The notes under the pieces were generated by a model. That model made no database searches, had not been told where the DNA came from, and was given only the letters and a program-made list of their open reading frames with translations. Of a stretch of DNA of 64,000 nt, positions 26,440-39,175 are shown piece after piece. The DNA is taken from assembly GCA_963920665.1 (NCBI GenBank), contig OY987273.1, positions 2,048,501 to 2,112,500 on the forward strand. The letters are read 5' to 3'. This stretch comes from Straminergon stramineum. Taxonomy: Eukaryota > Streptophyta > Bryopsida > Hypnales > Calliergonaceae. Both the position numbers and the translations under genes were made by a program. Position 1 is the stretch's first letter, and each line of letters starts with the position of its first letter.

Positions 26440-28680
26440 ATTGTTGAGAGGCAAGCATAAAGTCAAGGTATTGGTTCATCTCACAGTGGAGTAGAAGAAA
26501 GAAGAAAGCATATTCAATTAATTCCCTTCCACCATTAGAGTCAAGAAGTGAGGTGCCACTTTCAAGTGAACAAACAGCTAGACTGGAAGCTTTGAGGAGG
26601 CCTATAGCCAGGGAAGGAGTAGTCTAGCGACAATTGACATTGGCCGCCAACAAGACTAAAAGTGATAAGGACACATCATCCAAACTACCTCTAAGTAAGA
26701 GTCAGTTAGTAACATTAGTTGATTTCGACAACAAATTCATTTCTGTATAGAAATTGTCTTGCGCAAATGTTTTCAATTGAAGAAACTAATGTGCAGAGTG
26801 CATGTGAAGGAATGAAAGGAGACCTAGTAGTAGATGGTGATGTGACAGGTTTATGTATATAAACTAACTTATTGTGGTGGTGTAGTATCCAAACAGTTGG
26901 TTAGAGTGGATTCTAGTATGAGAAAAGAGAATTCAACATCAGCTTATTCCACACAAGGCAAACAAATCACAAACAGAGCTAGAGATACAGCCCTCAACAT
27001 TTTTCCCACCAATAAAGTGCACGTTGGTCTAGGAGAAAAAGCCTATCAGGGTAGTAGGTGAAAATCTCCTATGTCATAGCCTAAACCAGTAAAGCAACAC
27101 AATAGAACAGGAATCCAAGGGCATTCAATTGAACTTCTTCATACATAGAACATATCATCGTCTTTGAGTCTAGGACATGCACATGTAGGCCCAAGTAGAA
27201 GTCGATGGCAACGTCCTTCAGCCATGGAGGAAGATGCGGAAGTAAGCTATGTTTGAACATTTCATTGTAACTGACATGCGAAATGCACATTGACAATTTT
27301 TTTACTATGTAAAAAATACCTATGAGTCATTGTACATAGCTATTACCAGAGCATTAATCGCAATGAAGGAGTTTTTAATAGTCAACAATTTCATTGTGTA
27401 CAGGATCAAGGGAACTTAGAGGAGATTATAGAGGAGACAAAGAGGAGAGTGTGGAGATGGAAGATGAATTTGAAGTCAACCTTCTTGACGACATTTAGCA
27501 AACAATGGACGATGTCATAGTTGATAGTGACGACTATGCCGAAGCGACAGATTGCATTGTTGGGATCAATAAGGAAGATGTGAGAGGCTAGACTCAGGTA
27601 TAGGAGTTGACTTGGGGTGACAAATCAAAAAAAAGGAAGGAAAGGAGGCGTGTACATAGTATGCAAGAAAGAGAAGGACAATTACATAGAAGATAGGGAC
27701 AGCCATGACATTTTCTCCTAGTTGATGAATAAAATATAAAACCATATGGAGTAGGAGTGGAGGATTGGCGGAAGGAATTGATGTTGTTGTCAAGGGATTT
27801 GGATCCAACTATAAATAACATAAATAAGCAACCACAGGGCATAGTGGAAGAGATTGCGGATTGGATCTAGCATACTTGGGAATATAGTATACTAGTGCGG
27901 TTTGAGTCTATGAAGGAGGTTGTAGTGTGTGGTGTCAACCTACAGCACTTTGAGATTTGGAAGAAAATTCGGAACAAAGAACCGAGGCTTAAGGATGTAT
28001 CCAACAAAACTTGGCATATCCTTCGAAGACAGCTTCAAAGTCCAACAACATCAAGAAAGTGAGAAGCATGCAGCTAAGCAAATGCTATGAGGGTAAACTT
28101 TTGTAGAACTAGACCTTTAGGGGAGGTTGGCATCAAGGAGAGGTTGGGCAAGAAATTGAGACGATCTCCAGATCTTGAGGAAATTCAATTTGAAATGGCC
28201 CAGGACAAAGGGAATGGTGGCCGTTCTTAAAGGAAGGAGGACCTTATTGTCATGCACGACAATGGAAGTGGCATGCTTCCTAGCCTACATCGAGAACATG
28301 TCCATAAATAGAGCCGAAATGCATCAAGCAATAGTTGTTCTGAAAAGACCATAGGAGGGCATGAGGATGATGAATAGCAGAATGTAAAGTTTGAATTGGA
28401 CTCCGATAAAGAAAATGCAGAAGATGGTACAAGAGAAGCTTGGCAGACAATGTCTAAGGAAAAAATATTTCACCATCCACTTGTAATGAAAATGATGCAA
28501 AGACTAGAGGCTTTAGAAGGACAACCAAGTGTACCAAATTAGGATAGGTTGCATGTGTCACCTAAGAACGTGACTGAAGTGAGGTAGATAGAAGAAATTC
28601 CACAGAAAAAAGGACAAGTTCTTGGTTTCAATTCACAAGTACGTATTGAGGTACCCACCTACATGATGTTAGTAATGCAA
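26440..28680 (+). pseudogene. Relic of an unrecognised gene
   Basis: Several plus-strand stretches read as sensible protein between stops. Examples are EVPLSSEQTARLEALRRP (about 26530-26620), DDVIVDSDDYAEATDCIVG (27510-27570), VEDWRKELMLLSRDLDPTIN (27757-27820), FEIWKKIRNKEPRLKDVSN (27950-28010) and MSKEKIFHHPLVMKMMQRL (28450-28510). From about 27450 to 28060 one frame runs through with seven stops, five of them TAG; the later 28381-28540 piece is in another register. I do not recognise the family; the acidic, Lys- and Glu-rich composition gives no function. The gap at 26800-27400 may be intron. It could be a transposon-borne gene like its neighbours. Confidence 0.45.
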
Positions 28681-28689
28681 TAGTCTAGT

Positions 28690-29880
28690 GAAAATTAAAG
28701 TGTGAGTATTTAGCAATATTGTAGCAATATTTGAGTCATGCATAGTGTACTCTGTTGGTAGTACATGACCATGTGAATCCACATCTTACATAACTATCAT
28801 GCTTGTGTAGGATGTGGGGCAAGTTCAAGAATGGGAAGCAAGAGGACTTGGAAAGTTAGGGTGACAAAAAACTAGAATAACACAAATTGCGTAAAGGTAG
28901 GTATCTCATCCCTTGGCAAGTATGAAACAACATGGAAATAGCATGTTTCGTGGACTACCTCATGTCATGAAATGATTTGAATGTTTTTTACAGAGTCAAG
29001 TTATAAGAAACATCTACTAGTATAAGAGGATTATTCAATGAACAATTGAATTTTGTAGGATGTAGGCTGTGGAGTTGCATCGAATGGAGTTGTGCAAGAA
29101 GGTGTCATACCAAATGTAGACAAGGATGACATTTCATGTTCGTCTCTATTCATCACCCTTATTTTGTTTTTTATTGGAAACGTAATAGTGTAGATGAAGT
29201 TTTGGAATAAAAGGAGGAAGTTCCCAAAGAGAAAATGGAAGTGAAATTCTCCTCAAGCAACTAGGAAAAGCACTAGTGCATATCTTCCTAGAGCACAACA
29301 TGGACTTCTTGTAATGTAGCCTATGAAGGTAATTTCCCTATAGGGCTTAAGCATAGGGTTAGTGCTAGCTATGGCAAGTAATGTTGCCACAAAAAATATT
29401 TGTTGTGGTTTATTCATTTAATTTTCTTCTAGCAACATAGCTTTGAAGAAATTAGTGAATGGATAATTTTATATCTATGATACATATTGTTGATGGAATG
29501 CACATTTGAGCAACTTCAATGTAAGATATACGAGGCTGTTCCGAATGTGTACAAGTTATTGAACTAAAACATCGGGTCAAAACAACTTGATCATGGACAT
29601 TTACAAAGAAAAAAACGAGAATGAATAGGAACATTTTCCTAGCATGGAAAAAAACATTTAGATCCAATGAGACTTGCAAAATCAAAACAGAGTCATATGG
29701 GACTTCATATGGAGCACGGGAACTACTTGCTCACTGGCCCCTATGCAAGCAAGTTTATTAGACTACAAAAATCTAGGCAATGACATTGAAAGGGAATGAA
29801 ATTGACTCAATTTCTATCAAAATTGACAGAAAATTGACAGAATTCTATCACTTTGATGTCCAAAACAAGGTGTCCTAATT
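28690..29880. other. Gene-free stretch
   Basis: Nothing recognisable. A minus-strand frame at 29452-29685 lacks a domain. Confidence 0.4.
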
Positions 29881-29889
29881 GACAACACA

Positions 29890-31760
29890 GTTGACAGATT
29901 TATGTCAATTTATAGTAAATTTGACCACATCTTCCCTTTTAATGTTCCATTCTTTTGCAATGATAATGCTCAGCAAACCCCTTAGCCATCGCCTCTCCTA
30001 CTACAATTTCAAAGTTGGCATTGATGTGCACTTCCTAGAGGTCTTTGACTGCCTAAGGGTAATCACTAGGGTTGAAGGTCTTATTCAAAGGCCTTATGTG
30101 TTCGTCCAACCATGTCTTTCTAGCAAAAGTAGCCATAGCCTTGTCCACCCATAGCTCTAACTTAGCATGAGTGACATTCTTTTCACTCAATAATTAATCT
30201 GACTCTATTACAATATATGAGATGTACTCTAGCTTCTTACTGGGCAAATGAACATGTAGGTAATAGTTCATCAATTCATATTCTTGACCCTTACAAACTT
30301 CTCTCTAGTCCCAATAACAACCATGGACATTAACCCTAACTTTGACTTTGAGCACTTTACGCAAACATTTTTTGCATGTACAAGATCAACTAGATATCGT
30401 ATGTCTTCCGCATGAAGTCCATAAAGAGTCTTGAAATCAAATTATGTTAGTGGTTTTCGTTGAATCCTTGATTTCTCATCAAAGACCTCCAAAGCATCCA
30501 GAAGCTCTCCCTTTAGGTACTTGTCCTTGATACCAATCCATCTCTTGACATCTATGTCATCTTTCTAGAAGATGAATAGAATCCTCAGGTGAGAATGATC
30601 ACCACCCTTGACACTCGTAAAAATTGTCGACATTATAGGAACAAATTTTTGGAGGGATAGAGAAAAGAACTCAATTTAGAACATTAATAAATAATAATAA
30701 CAATTTGAATGAGATGAAGATAGCATTGGGAGATCTCCCAAAGACAAAAGCGTTGATACTATTCCATAGTTTGAGAGAAACCAACTAGAGATCTCGTGAT
30801 GAAAGCATTTACAAACACTTGACTCAAACAAATACAACAAGGATCTAAATAAAAGAAATTAAATTGTCATCTGGATATCTCTTGATGATCTCTCATACTT
30901 TATCTAAGAATATGTAAAGAACTAACTCAATTGAAGATTACGAAAAACTTACTAGATATTGAATAGAATGTCCTCTCCTCATGAAGGATAGCTGAGGACT
31001 TCCCATATCTTTCCATTTGATTTTGGTGAGTAGAAGTTGTTTTGTAAATCTTTTTTCCTTCTATGTGCCAACAATATTTTGATGAAAATCTCAAGACAAA
31101 TGTATCACTTTGTCAAATTGCTTTTTGGATGCCCTAATGGGGATAATTTCGAAGGTGGAAGCTTCAACCTTGTTTGCCTCTGTGATTTCTCCGTTCAATA
31201 TCAAGGTTTGATAAGCTTCAATTGTGTGTTGATCTCCAATTATGTAATAGTGCATGTTAGCACAGAAGATGTTAGATTTGGGGCACATGTCAAAGCATGT
31301 TACCTTTCCATCTATGCCATACAGACCATATTCTAAGGGGTGGATAGTGATAGATTGGATGTTAGAGACAAAGTTTGCATCAACCCTTAAATTTTTCATT
31401 ATCCCTTCAAGCCATTCTATGTCAATGCCTCTATAGACAAGTTTCGCAGGTAGAGCCTTGTGCAAGTAGTCATAGTGCATGCGGATAGACTCTCTCTTCT
31501 CATTTGTTATCAGCTTCATCCCCCATTTGTGAAAGGGGATAAAGGTGTTATGATACAATGTCTTCATTGTCTTGAGTTGTGTCTTGTCCAACTTTTTTAT
31601 TTCTACCTCCTATATTCTCATGCAAGTGTGAATTAGAAGTGACATAGTCTTTTTTTCCTTGAACCAGGACCTTCTTATTCAACAAGGTCGCCAAGGGCTC
31701 TAGCCATAGATTTCCACTTCAAGCCCTTCCCCTTTGATGGGGATGGTGTGGAAGCCACAA
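29890..31760 (-). pseudogene. Degenerate paralogue of the large gene at 52.9-61.8 kb
   Basis: Read on the minus strand, this copies the first part of the large gene at 53 kb. A Ser/Lys-rich region (about 31760-31600) leads into an open frame at 31591-31091 with TLYHNTFIPFHKWGM, LPAKLVYRGIDIEWL and MHYYIIGDQHTIEAYQTLI. The 53 kb copy has YYIIGKKHTIEAHKKLIEDG at the same place. Then come KIKWKDMG and RRGHSIQYL, followed by a donor-like GTAAGT at 30952-30947. After the intron come LYGLHAEDIRYLVDL, and finally RPLNKTF and NANFEIVVGEAMAKGF near 30100-29960. The last segment continues straight across the point where solo LTR B splits the 53 kb copy. The IIG.[QK]HT motif loosely resembles the ParB-like nuclease fold; this is a weak guess. 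Several stops, mostly TAG. Confidence 0.7.
30660..30952 (-). other. Probable intron of the 31 kb paralogue with three palindrome copies
   Basis: The donor GTAAGT on the minus strand is at the same codon position as in the 53 kb copy (after a Tyr-Leu). The acceptor is unclear. Palindromes related to CATCGGGAGATCTCCCGATG lie at 30724-30743, 30785-30801 and 30868-30887. Confidence 0.5.
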
Positions 31761-31769
31761 CAATTGCTC

Positions 31770-33000
31770 CAATAGCAAGAGCAAGGCAAGCAAGGTTGTC
31801 TAGTTGGATATATTTTGGGGTTTTGGTGTTGTGTAAGATGTTTGATGTCGTGTGTCATATTGGACAATGTGTCGATAAGGCGTTGCATCCCGTCGCATAA
31901 GAGTAAAAAGAAATACCTTGTGGTAAATAAATTTGGCCTACATGGTAGGCCTTGCAAACTGACTTGGAAGCTAGAGTGGCAAAATTCGCTTAGGGCTTGT
32001 GCAGGTAGACATAGGGCTATTGCGGCTCTAATTTCCAAGGCGACTTCAGGTTTAAAATCTAATGCGTCTTTGGGTGTCTAGGCGACTACGGGTTTGTGGT
32101 ATGATGGGTGACCATGAGTTTGGGTAGCAAGGCAATTGTGTCTCTTTGGCAACCGCGTCTCGAATTTTTGGCAACTTCGGGTTATTCAGCAATTGTAGGT
32201 ATGGCTTTGAGGGCGACTGTGGGTACTAGGTTTAGGGTATCTAGTTTTTATGCTTATGGTGTGTTTTCATTTGGTGTTAGGGATGTTGTTTGGAATATAA
32301 ATCTAGTCCAAAAGTAGGTCTAAGTTCGTTCCTAGATCCTCAGTAACAACACTCTTTAACACTAAGTGCGAACATACCATTATGGTCTTCGGATTTAGGG
32401 TCCTCGAGGCAACTTTGTGTGAAGCATTCAAGTATGATTTGGGGGTGGCTCAATTTAGTGAAGCCTAGCCACTCTTTAAGTAACATATCATTAATTCATA
32501 ATTGATTGTGAAGAGTTAACATTTAGGTACTTCGAAGTATGCAATGGTCTCAAAAAAGATAATGGTGAAATGGTTCAAGGATTTCAATAATATAGCTTCA
32601 TAGGTTTAGGACACTATTCTTTTTCTCCAAATGAAATACAGAATGGAGAACAAGTCCATAATTATAAAAATATCAATGATAATAATAAATTGATAATAAT
32701 AATAAAAATAAGAACTCATACACATTGATTATATTGTGGTAAAGGGGACTCCAAAAAAGGTCCAGGGTCATTGTAGTTTTGTAAAATAATTGCAATAATA
32801 AACCAACCACTTGAGGGAAAAAAATCAAATCCTACTATGTATGTGAGTATGTCTCACTATAACATACCTAATGAAGTACTACAACATCCTCACATGTAAT
32901 CTACTAGTCTATAAACTTCCACTCCAAATATGCACTACAAAACAATTATAGTAGACCTTTTATCCTTATGACACTATTTTCTTGCTTAGACTAATGACTG
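31770..33000. other. No gene recognised; degenerate GGCRACTNCGGGTTT-like repeats near 32.0-32.2 kb
   Basis: Between about 31975 and 32230 a short phrase like GGCGACTACGGGTTT recurs irregularly five to seven times, giving overlapping open frames on both strands. It may be the low-complexity N-terminus of the 31 kb paralogue or a decayed minisatellite. The rest is AT-rich and empty. Confidence 0.4.
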
Positions 33001-33005
33001 AACAT

Positions 33006-34020
33006 CTAATCACTTGGTAAGAAATCAGAATCACTCCTCACTTCATTAGCATTAGGGTTCGTACCTTCATGTGATTTGCTAGAGTTCCTAATGTCACCCA
33101 AGCTCTCATTCTCGTCATCCTCTCTTGTTCTTGGTTCAATTTGTTTACCACGTTCTACCTCTGAGTTCAAGTTCCGAACTTCAACATCTACATCACCCAT
33201 GCCTTTAGTTTGCACTAGTCGTTTTGCAAGCCTTAATGCATCAATGGTTCCATCAAGGTTAGATTTAGGGTGTTGCCCTTCTCTACTTGATTGCCCAACC
33301 CTTTGTGTGGAGCACCCTTGCCCATGCTATATTGGTGAACTACCTTGTTCAAACATTTAGGGTTTTGATGTGTCCTCTTGTCAATCCTCTTGATACGCCA
33401 ATTTGTCCCTCCACTTTTACAACCACACACTTCCATTAATGATTGTCCAAGGGCAAACATTGATGATGGTTGGGTTGGTAGTGGAGTTGACCTATGGATT
33501 TCTTCATCAATGTTTAGTACAAGACCTTGATGCATGAGCGGCCTTGTTGAAGGGGTTGGAGTTGAGCCTCTTATTGTAGCCACGTTCGTCCCTCCTCCTC
33601 GATTTAGAGGCACATTCCGATTACAATGTATAATTGAGTTCAGTAGCACATTTGAATTGTACTCTAGTGCCTCAATTGTACACTTAGTTGATGTGTTTAT
33701 TGTTGTGGAAATGGAAATTCCCTCATCCTCACCCATATCAACATGAGGTGCCTCTTCTTGTCGTGCACTTTCCGCACTTACTTTGGCAACGCTTCGAAGA
33801 TTCTTTGGCATTTTCAAAGGAACATGTGTTAGTACTAGAGATCTTGTATGCCATTTTTACTCGAGCATTGGAATATGTATGCCTTCATTATTGCTAGAAG
33901 GATTCATACCCCTTGTTGGCGTTGAGTTTGTTGTTGGAATTGCATCCCATACACGAATGCGATCTTGTTATGGAGAATGAAGGGGTTCTTCATTAGCAAT
34001 ATTGTTCCCATCATAGCCAT
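33006..34020 (-). pseudogene. Unrecognised ORF with one frameshift
   Basis: A minus-strand frame of 194 codons (33817-33233) and a second one (33215-33006) join through a frameshift near 33260, where the downstream frame reads NLDGTIDALRLAKRLVQTKG. Upstream in-frame sequence (NIANEEPLHSP, RVWDAIPTTNS) extends it to about 34010 with two stops. The protein is hydrophilic, with a Cys/Arg/Lys-rich patch (EVCGCKSGGTNWRIKRIDKR), and ends in an acidic region. It follows the hAT-like relic on the same strand by about 60 bp. It may be the C-terminal extension or second gene of that transposon, but I do not recognise the family. Confidence 0.5.
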
Positions 34021-34079
34021 CCATATAGGTGGTCCTATAATGGCGTTGTGGGGGACTTGAGGAGGGGGATCATTGCAGC

Positions 34080-35730
34080 TTAAGTGTTATTGCATAAGCA
34101 CTCCTCTTCGTCCCTACGATTGTCATTCACTATAATAAAATAAAACCCTCCTTCCTCTTCTGCTTTGGAGGGCAAGGGCTCATCATTCTCATCCTCAACA
34201 TCTTCAACCACAAGGACCTTTTTATAGAAGAGGGCAGGATTGGGTCTACATTTCTCACATTCCAATTTTCTATATGTGTAGATATTTACCAAATCCTCTA
34301 CCTTGGATGTAGCTAGGCGGCTTTGCACTTTATTGTGCACAAACAAATACATATTCCAATTTCTTTCATATGAAGATGTAGAGCACGTTAATCCTAGAAT
34401 TCTCTTTGCAATTCTATGAAGAGCATTGCCACCTACACAATTCCACCACTGATGAGGTAATAACTTACATTGAGTGATATCAAGAGCCTTATATAAAGGG
34501 TCAAATGGACGTGTCTTCTCTTCAAATTGCATCAACTCTTGCATTGCCTCAAATATTGAAACTCCTAATGGTAGGGCCATTTGTCGTATGACTCGATTTA
34601 AAGCTCGCTTAGCTACGCCATCATTTTGAATGTTTGCAACATCTGTTAGAAATGGGTTCAAGAGCACCTTGGCATAGTAGAGGTCTGCTCGCATCAACTT
34701 CCAACAAGTGTCAAATTGACTCTCATAATGCACCGCAACCACTTCATCCAAGAAAAATGGAGGCTTCCTAAGAGACTACACGTGCTCTCTCAAGGCCTTC
34801 ATTATTATCCAAGATTTTGGCATTGCTGGGATTTTCCCATCAAAGTGTTGTAAAGTGATGAGCATAGGTTCTACCATGTATAGAAAGTTATCACATCTTA
34901 TCCAGAACGCTTTCGAATGAATTTTCTCCTGAACAGCTTTGGCTTTGAGCAGAATTATATGTCAATTTTTCCTCTTCTCCAAACTCATCTCAAACATCAT
35001 GTACATCTCATTTGCAACCACCATTTGCATTGCATTTGTCATAAATGCAATGTCCTTCTTTTCTCCTATGTTGTCCACTCATCCCGAAAAAACATCCCCT
35101 CCTAGACAGACGAGCATCATATTCAACAACGAATGAGTATTGGTATTAGACCACCCATCCGAACAAATTGTCGCATTGTACTAGTAGATAGAGTTCTTCG
35201 TCCACTCTGAGACCATTTTCTGAATTGTTTCCTTTTTTTATAATCAATCATTTTTGTGCACATTGCATTGAACAATGGTGGGTGGTACAAGAATTGAGTC
35301 GCCGTTGTTTCCCTCACTACATTTAGAAAGGCCGGGTGTTGGACCACATTGAATGCAATGTTGGCCTCATAAAAGAAAAAGCCCACATCCTATCTAACTT
35401 TTGTCTCAGACCCAATTGTAACGCCTCATCCATACTTCTTTGACAAGAAATTAAAGAACGATTCCTCATTCTATCCATCGGAGTTGGAGTAGAATTGACT
35501 AAATCAGGGGAGGATTCATTGTTTCATTCGTGCCACTAGGGATTGTAGAACCTTCTAGATCCACGTCCACTATTTGTTCAATGAAGGACTTAGCAACAAC
35601 TTCCATTGCATTGCTAGTAAACGACATTTCGTACATCTCTTCAAAGTTTATAGGTTTTGGAACACCCCCTCCACAGATCCGAAACTTTTCACTTACATTC
35701 CTAGGGATTTTAGGAAAATAGTTTGAATGC
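34080..35730 (-). pseudogene. hAT-like transposase (DUF659 plus dimerisation domain)
   Basis: Reading on the minus strand: KIPRNVSEKFRICGGGVP (near 35720), then FFFYEANIAFNVVQHPAFLN (35380), typical of the start of DUF659. After stops come TICSDGWSNTNTHSLLNMML (the conserved SDGW region) and KAFWIRCDNFLYMVEPML. The last open frame (34751-34080) holds WWNCVGGNALHRIAKRILGL and SYERNWNMYLFVHNKVQSRL, the hAT C-terminal dimerisation signature, then an acidic tail. Stops (three TAG and two TGA noted) and frame changes show that it is inactive. No BED zinc finger or 8-bp duplication was identified. Confidence 0.8.
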
Positions 35731-36905
35731 CATGTTTAACTACTTTTGGACTATTGAAAATCCCAAAGTAAAAAATGCAATAATCTCTTGATGGATTAGG
35801 CAATACAAAGGGACTTTCTAAATAGATGGTGAAGTTCACGCTTATAAAAGTATTGCAGGGTAGGTAGTTCGAAGGCTTAAAAATTTGACTATAAAGAATA
35901 TAAGATATCCCAAGGTTTTCCACTGAACCCTTGATTTGAGCTTGGAAACTTTGGGAGGACAGTGTTAGTATTTGAGAGAAGTTTGGAGAAGTCCCTTAAA
36001 AGAATCCATAGCTATGCTTGACTTTATGTAAGTGCATCATGAGATTTCCCAATGAACATGATTTTACAATATGCGTCAATTTCTCTTAATCCTTGTAGGA
36101 CTCGAATCTGAGATTTCCTATTGTAATGAATGATGTCGAAGTTCAGGGACTATCTTACTGACTATAGTGTGACTCTTGCCTTAAATCATCTACAAAGAAG
36201 TATATGTTGAATTAGGCATATCAAATTCCCTACGTTGTGAGAGAAATGGAGTCCTCAAAGGTCAATGGAAGCAAAAGAAAGTACAAATCAGAAAAGAGAA
36301 ATTGTAAATGTGAAGGCTACCACTTCAAATTGAGGTCCCATGGGGAATAACCTACCTAGAAACCCCCTGTTGGAGTGTTTACCTTGCAAGGCAAGCGGAT
36401 TCCACATCCATACCATAGACAATGCTTGTTATATATTTCGTATACCCTACTTGATCGTTACATAAAGAGTATAAAAGAATGCCTTACTCCATATTAACAT
36501 AAATGTTGGCTACATATTCCACAGAAATAATGAAGTAGAATTTAGAGAACTAGGAAAACTGAGTCACAAAAGGTAATTCCTAAGAAATCAAGATTGATAA
36601 TCAAAATGATGATAGTCCAAGCAAGAAATCTATCTTGCAACATTGTAATTATCACTTAACATATCAAAAACAAGGAGAGAATATCCAAGCTTAAGATGCT
36701 TAACCATCGACTAGGGCTATCACATGACAATTGGTGGTGGCCCTCATGGAATAGCAAGAATATCATCTTCATGTCTTCATTTCCAAAATGAAGATATCCC
36801 ATATAATATTCCCTTCACAACCAACAATAATGACTGAACTAAAAACAAAAAGAACAATTAACCCAAAAAATTCAATGCCTATACTATGACACCAGATGAA
36901 GAATG
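35731..36905. other. Gene-free stretch
   Basis: No gene recognised. The upstream end of the hAT element and the downstream flank of DUF7869 copy 2 are presumably here. Confidence 0.4.
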
Positions 36906-36925
36906 CATCTGGAGATCTCCCGATG
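36906..36925. repeat. GAGATCTC palindrome, single copy
   Basis: CATCTGGAGATCTCCCGATG, one mismatch pair from a perfect palindrome; about 160 bp past the 3' end of DUF7869 copy 2. Confidence 0.8.
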
Positions 36926-38896
36926 GCCACAACAAGAAGCTGTTGTTAGTCCATTAGGGGTCCACCTCGTTTGCCCTATTTAAATTTGCCAAGGCAACTT
37001 CTCTACTTTTCTTAGGAATTGTTATTGATTTTGGATGTACAATCTTTGACCAATTTGCGTATTCAACACAAGTTGCATCCACCTAGGTAGAGGAGGTGTT
37101 TTCTACAACCCATTTACCATACCAACAATTCCAATACCTTAATTCCAAAGTAGCTTCACAATTATCCAGTCTCCAATATTGTAGTAAGAACTTTCCGTTA
37201 TTCACATCTCCTAGCACTCTGCATACAGTAGACAATGCTCTTCCTTGCCAAAAAGCACAAATTGAGGGGTCCTCGTGCCAGAGAAGAACCCATGAGCCGG
37301 GCCTTATATCAACCCAAGGATTGAAGCTCTCTTGTTGTGCTTCATTTGCGGGGCTACAATAAGGTTCAAGGTCTTCTTCCTCTAGAATAATATCCAAAGG
37401 ATTAGCTCTCGGCCCCTGGCTAGGTAATTCATCACCAATCATCCTCCAATTGTGCTTCGGCTAGAAGCCTTCTACTAATTGAGAAGGACAGTTCAGAAGT
37501 GGTTCCTTGAGCTCACACAATACACATTTCCAATAAGCCACATATGGACCAAAAGCAATGGCAAATCCCTCACATTTTGGCATTCCATTTTGCAATAAAG
37601 AATGTACTTCTCTAGTCCTAACATCATGAAACCCTTGTTAAGGGTAGCTTTCTGTGCCATTTCAACAGCCTTTTCTTGATTTCCCGTGGCTTTTGGAATT
37701 TTGTTGCCCCACATAGGCTTGAATGGAATAGGCTTTGGGCAACTTGGAGGTAGCAATGCCCACCCACTGCAATCTTTTTTCCATAGGCATTGCGAAGGTT
37801 TATCTAACAGAAGCCATTGTGAATCAACAGCTAACTTCTTATATTTCATAACAGGGACTGCATCATTGTCCACATAGAACCTGAAAAGATGCATCTCCCC
37901 CAAACCAATTATTCTAGCCATGCCACTACATAGATAACCTTTGACAAAGGACTTGAAGTCCCCAACCTCCTGTATAAACTCCGGCATGAATGATAATTCT
38001 TAGGACTCCATGAAGGCCTTCATAAGATCAACCATGACAAAAGTATTCTTGCTCTTAAAGGCCTTAGAGAGGTGGCTAAAATAAGCATCAATGTCCTCAT
38101 GAGTTTGTCTAACTAGTAGAAATCCAACTTGAATTTCTTTGAAGACACCTTGTGCAGTTAACAATGACAAGAATGCCATAAGATACTAGTTCTTATTATC
38201 CTTTGCGGAATTGTCAAACTGCAAATATAATTTCTGAGGGAGAGGGAGGGCTCTATGCCGAGCATTTGGTTCAATTACGTTCAAGTTGTCCATACATCTA
38301 GACTTTCCTCTAAGAAGAGCTTCGAACATTGTGTTAGGGGGCGGATAGGAAAAGAGGTCACCAATCTCTCGAATTAGCAGACCTTCTAGTCAGCAAATTA
38401 GTCTAGCCAACGAAGAAATCATGAAGTTCGAGTCTCCTAGTCAGCATGTTGGGGCATAATGAGCATATGCACTATCACCATGACCATGAGCTACCATTCT
38501 AGTAATGCTCATAGGAAGCTAAGCCAAACCTTGCGTGGCCTTTGTCATCACTCGCATTCTTGGAAGAGCTGTCTTGGACATATTCCTCTTGGCATGAATA
38601 ATACATAATATTTCCAAAGGGTTCCTTCTCGACTCTTCACGCCACGAGGCATACAAATGAGTGAAACGACAATAAGATGCCTGATGATTTAGATGTTTAG
38701 TTCATTGCTTCATGAATTCCACAGACTCCGGGCTTCCATTTGGTGATTTCAGAAGAAACTATTGCAGTTCATTGCATAGAGTGCATTTTGCAAAGGAGCT
38801 TCTGATAGGCTTGATAGAGAAATTGTTAAAGTGCTCCTTCTTAATCCTACTAATGGTCGATTAATTGACAAGAGGAAGGCCATACTCCACATTTAA

Positions 38897-39175
38897 CTGC
38901 AAAAATAGCAAAGCATGTCTCAACAAACATAGCAGCAACAATACAACATTGCCTACAACATCACGACAATTCACATCACCTTAATGACATAAAGAAGATT
39001 GTAGAAAACATCATTGGGAGATCTCCCAATGACATGCTATATTGAAAGATCACCCAAATTAAAATTCCATCCAATCACCTCCTAAAGAATCGTAACATCA
39101 AATAATCACCCAACAACATTGTATATCATAAAATCTCCAAACACCCGTTTAAATAAATCATATAATGTGTAGTAC
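38897..39175 (-). other. Intron of DUF7869 copy 2, absent from copy 1
   Basis: The donor (ATGAG|GTACT) and acceptor (TTTTTGCAG|TTAAAT) are consensus-like. Joining them restores the alignment NANE-LNVEYG with NATNVVFG of copy 1, which reads through without a gap. The 279-bp intron carries the perfect palindrome at 39011-39032. Confidence 0.65.
39011..39032. repeat. Perfect 22-bp GAGATCTC palindrome inside an intron
   Basis: Central part CATTGGGAGATCTCCCAATG with one further complementary base on each side; every base pairs across the dyad. Confidence 0.9.
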
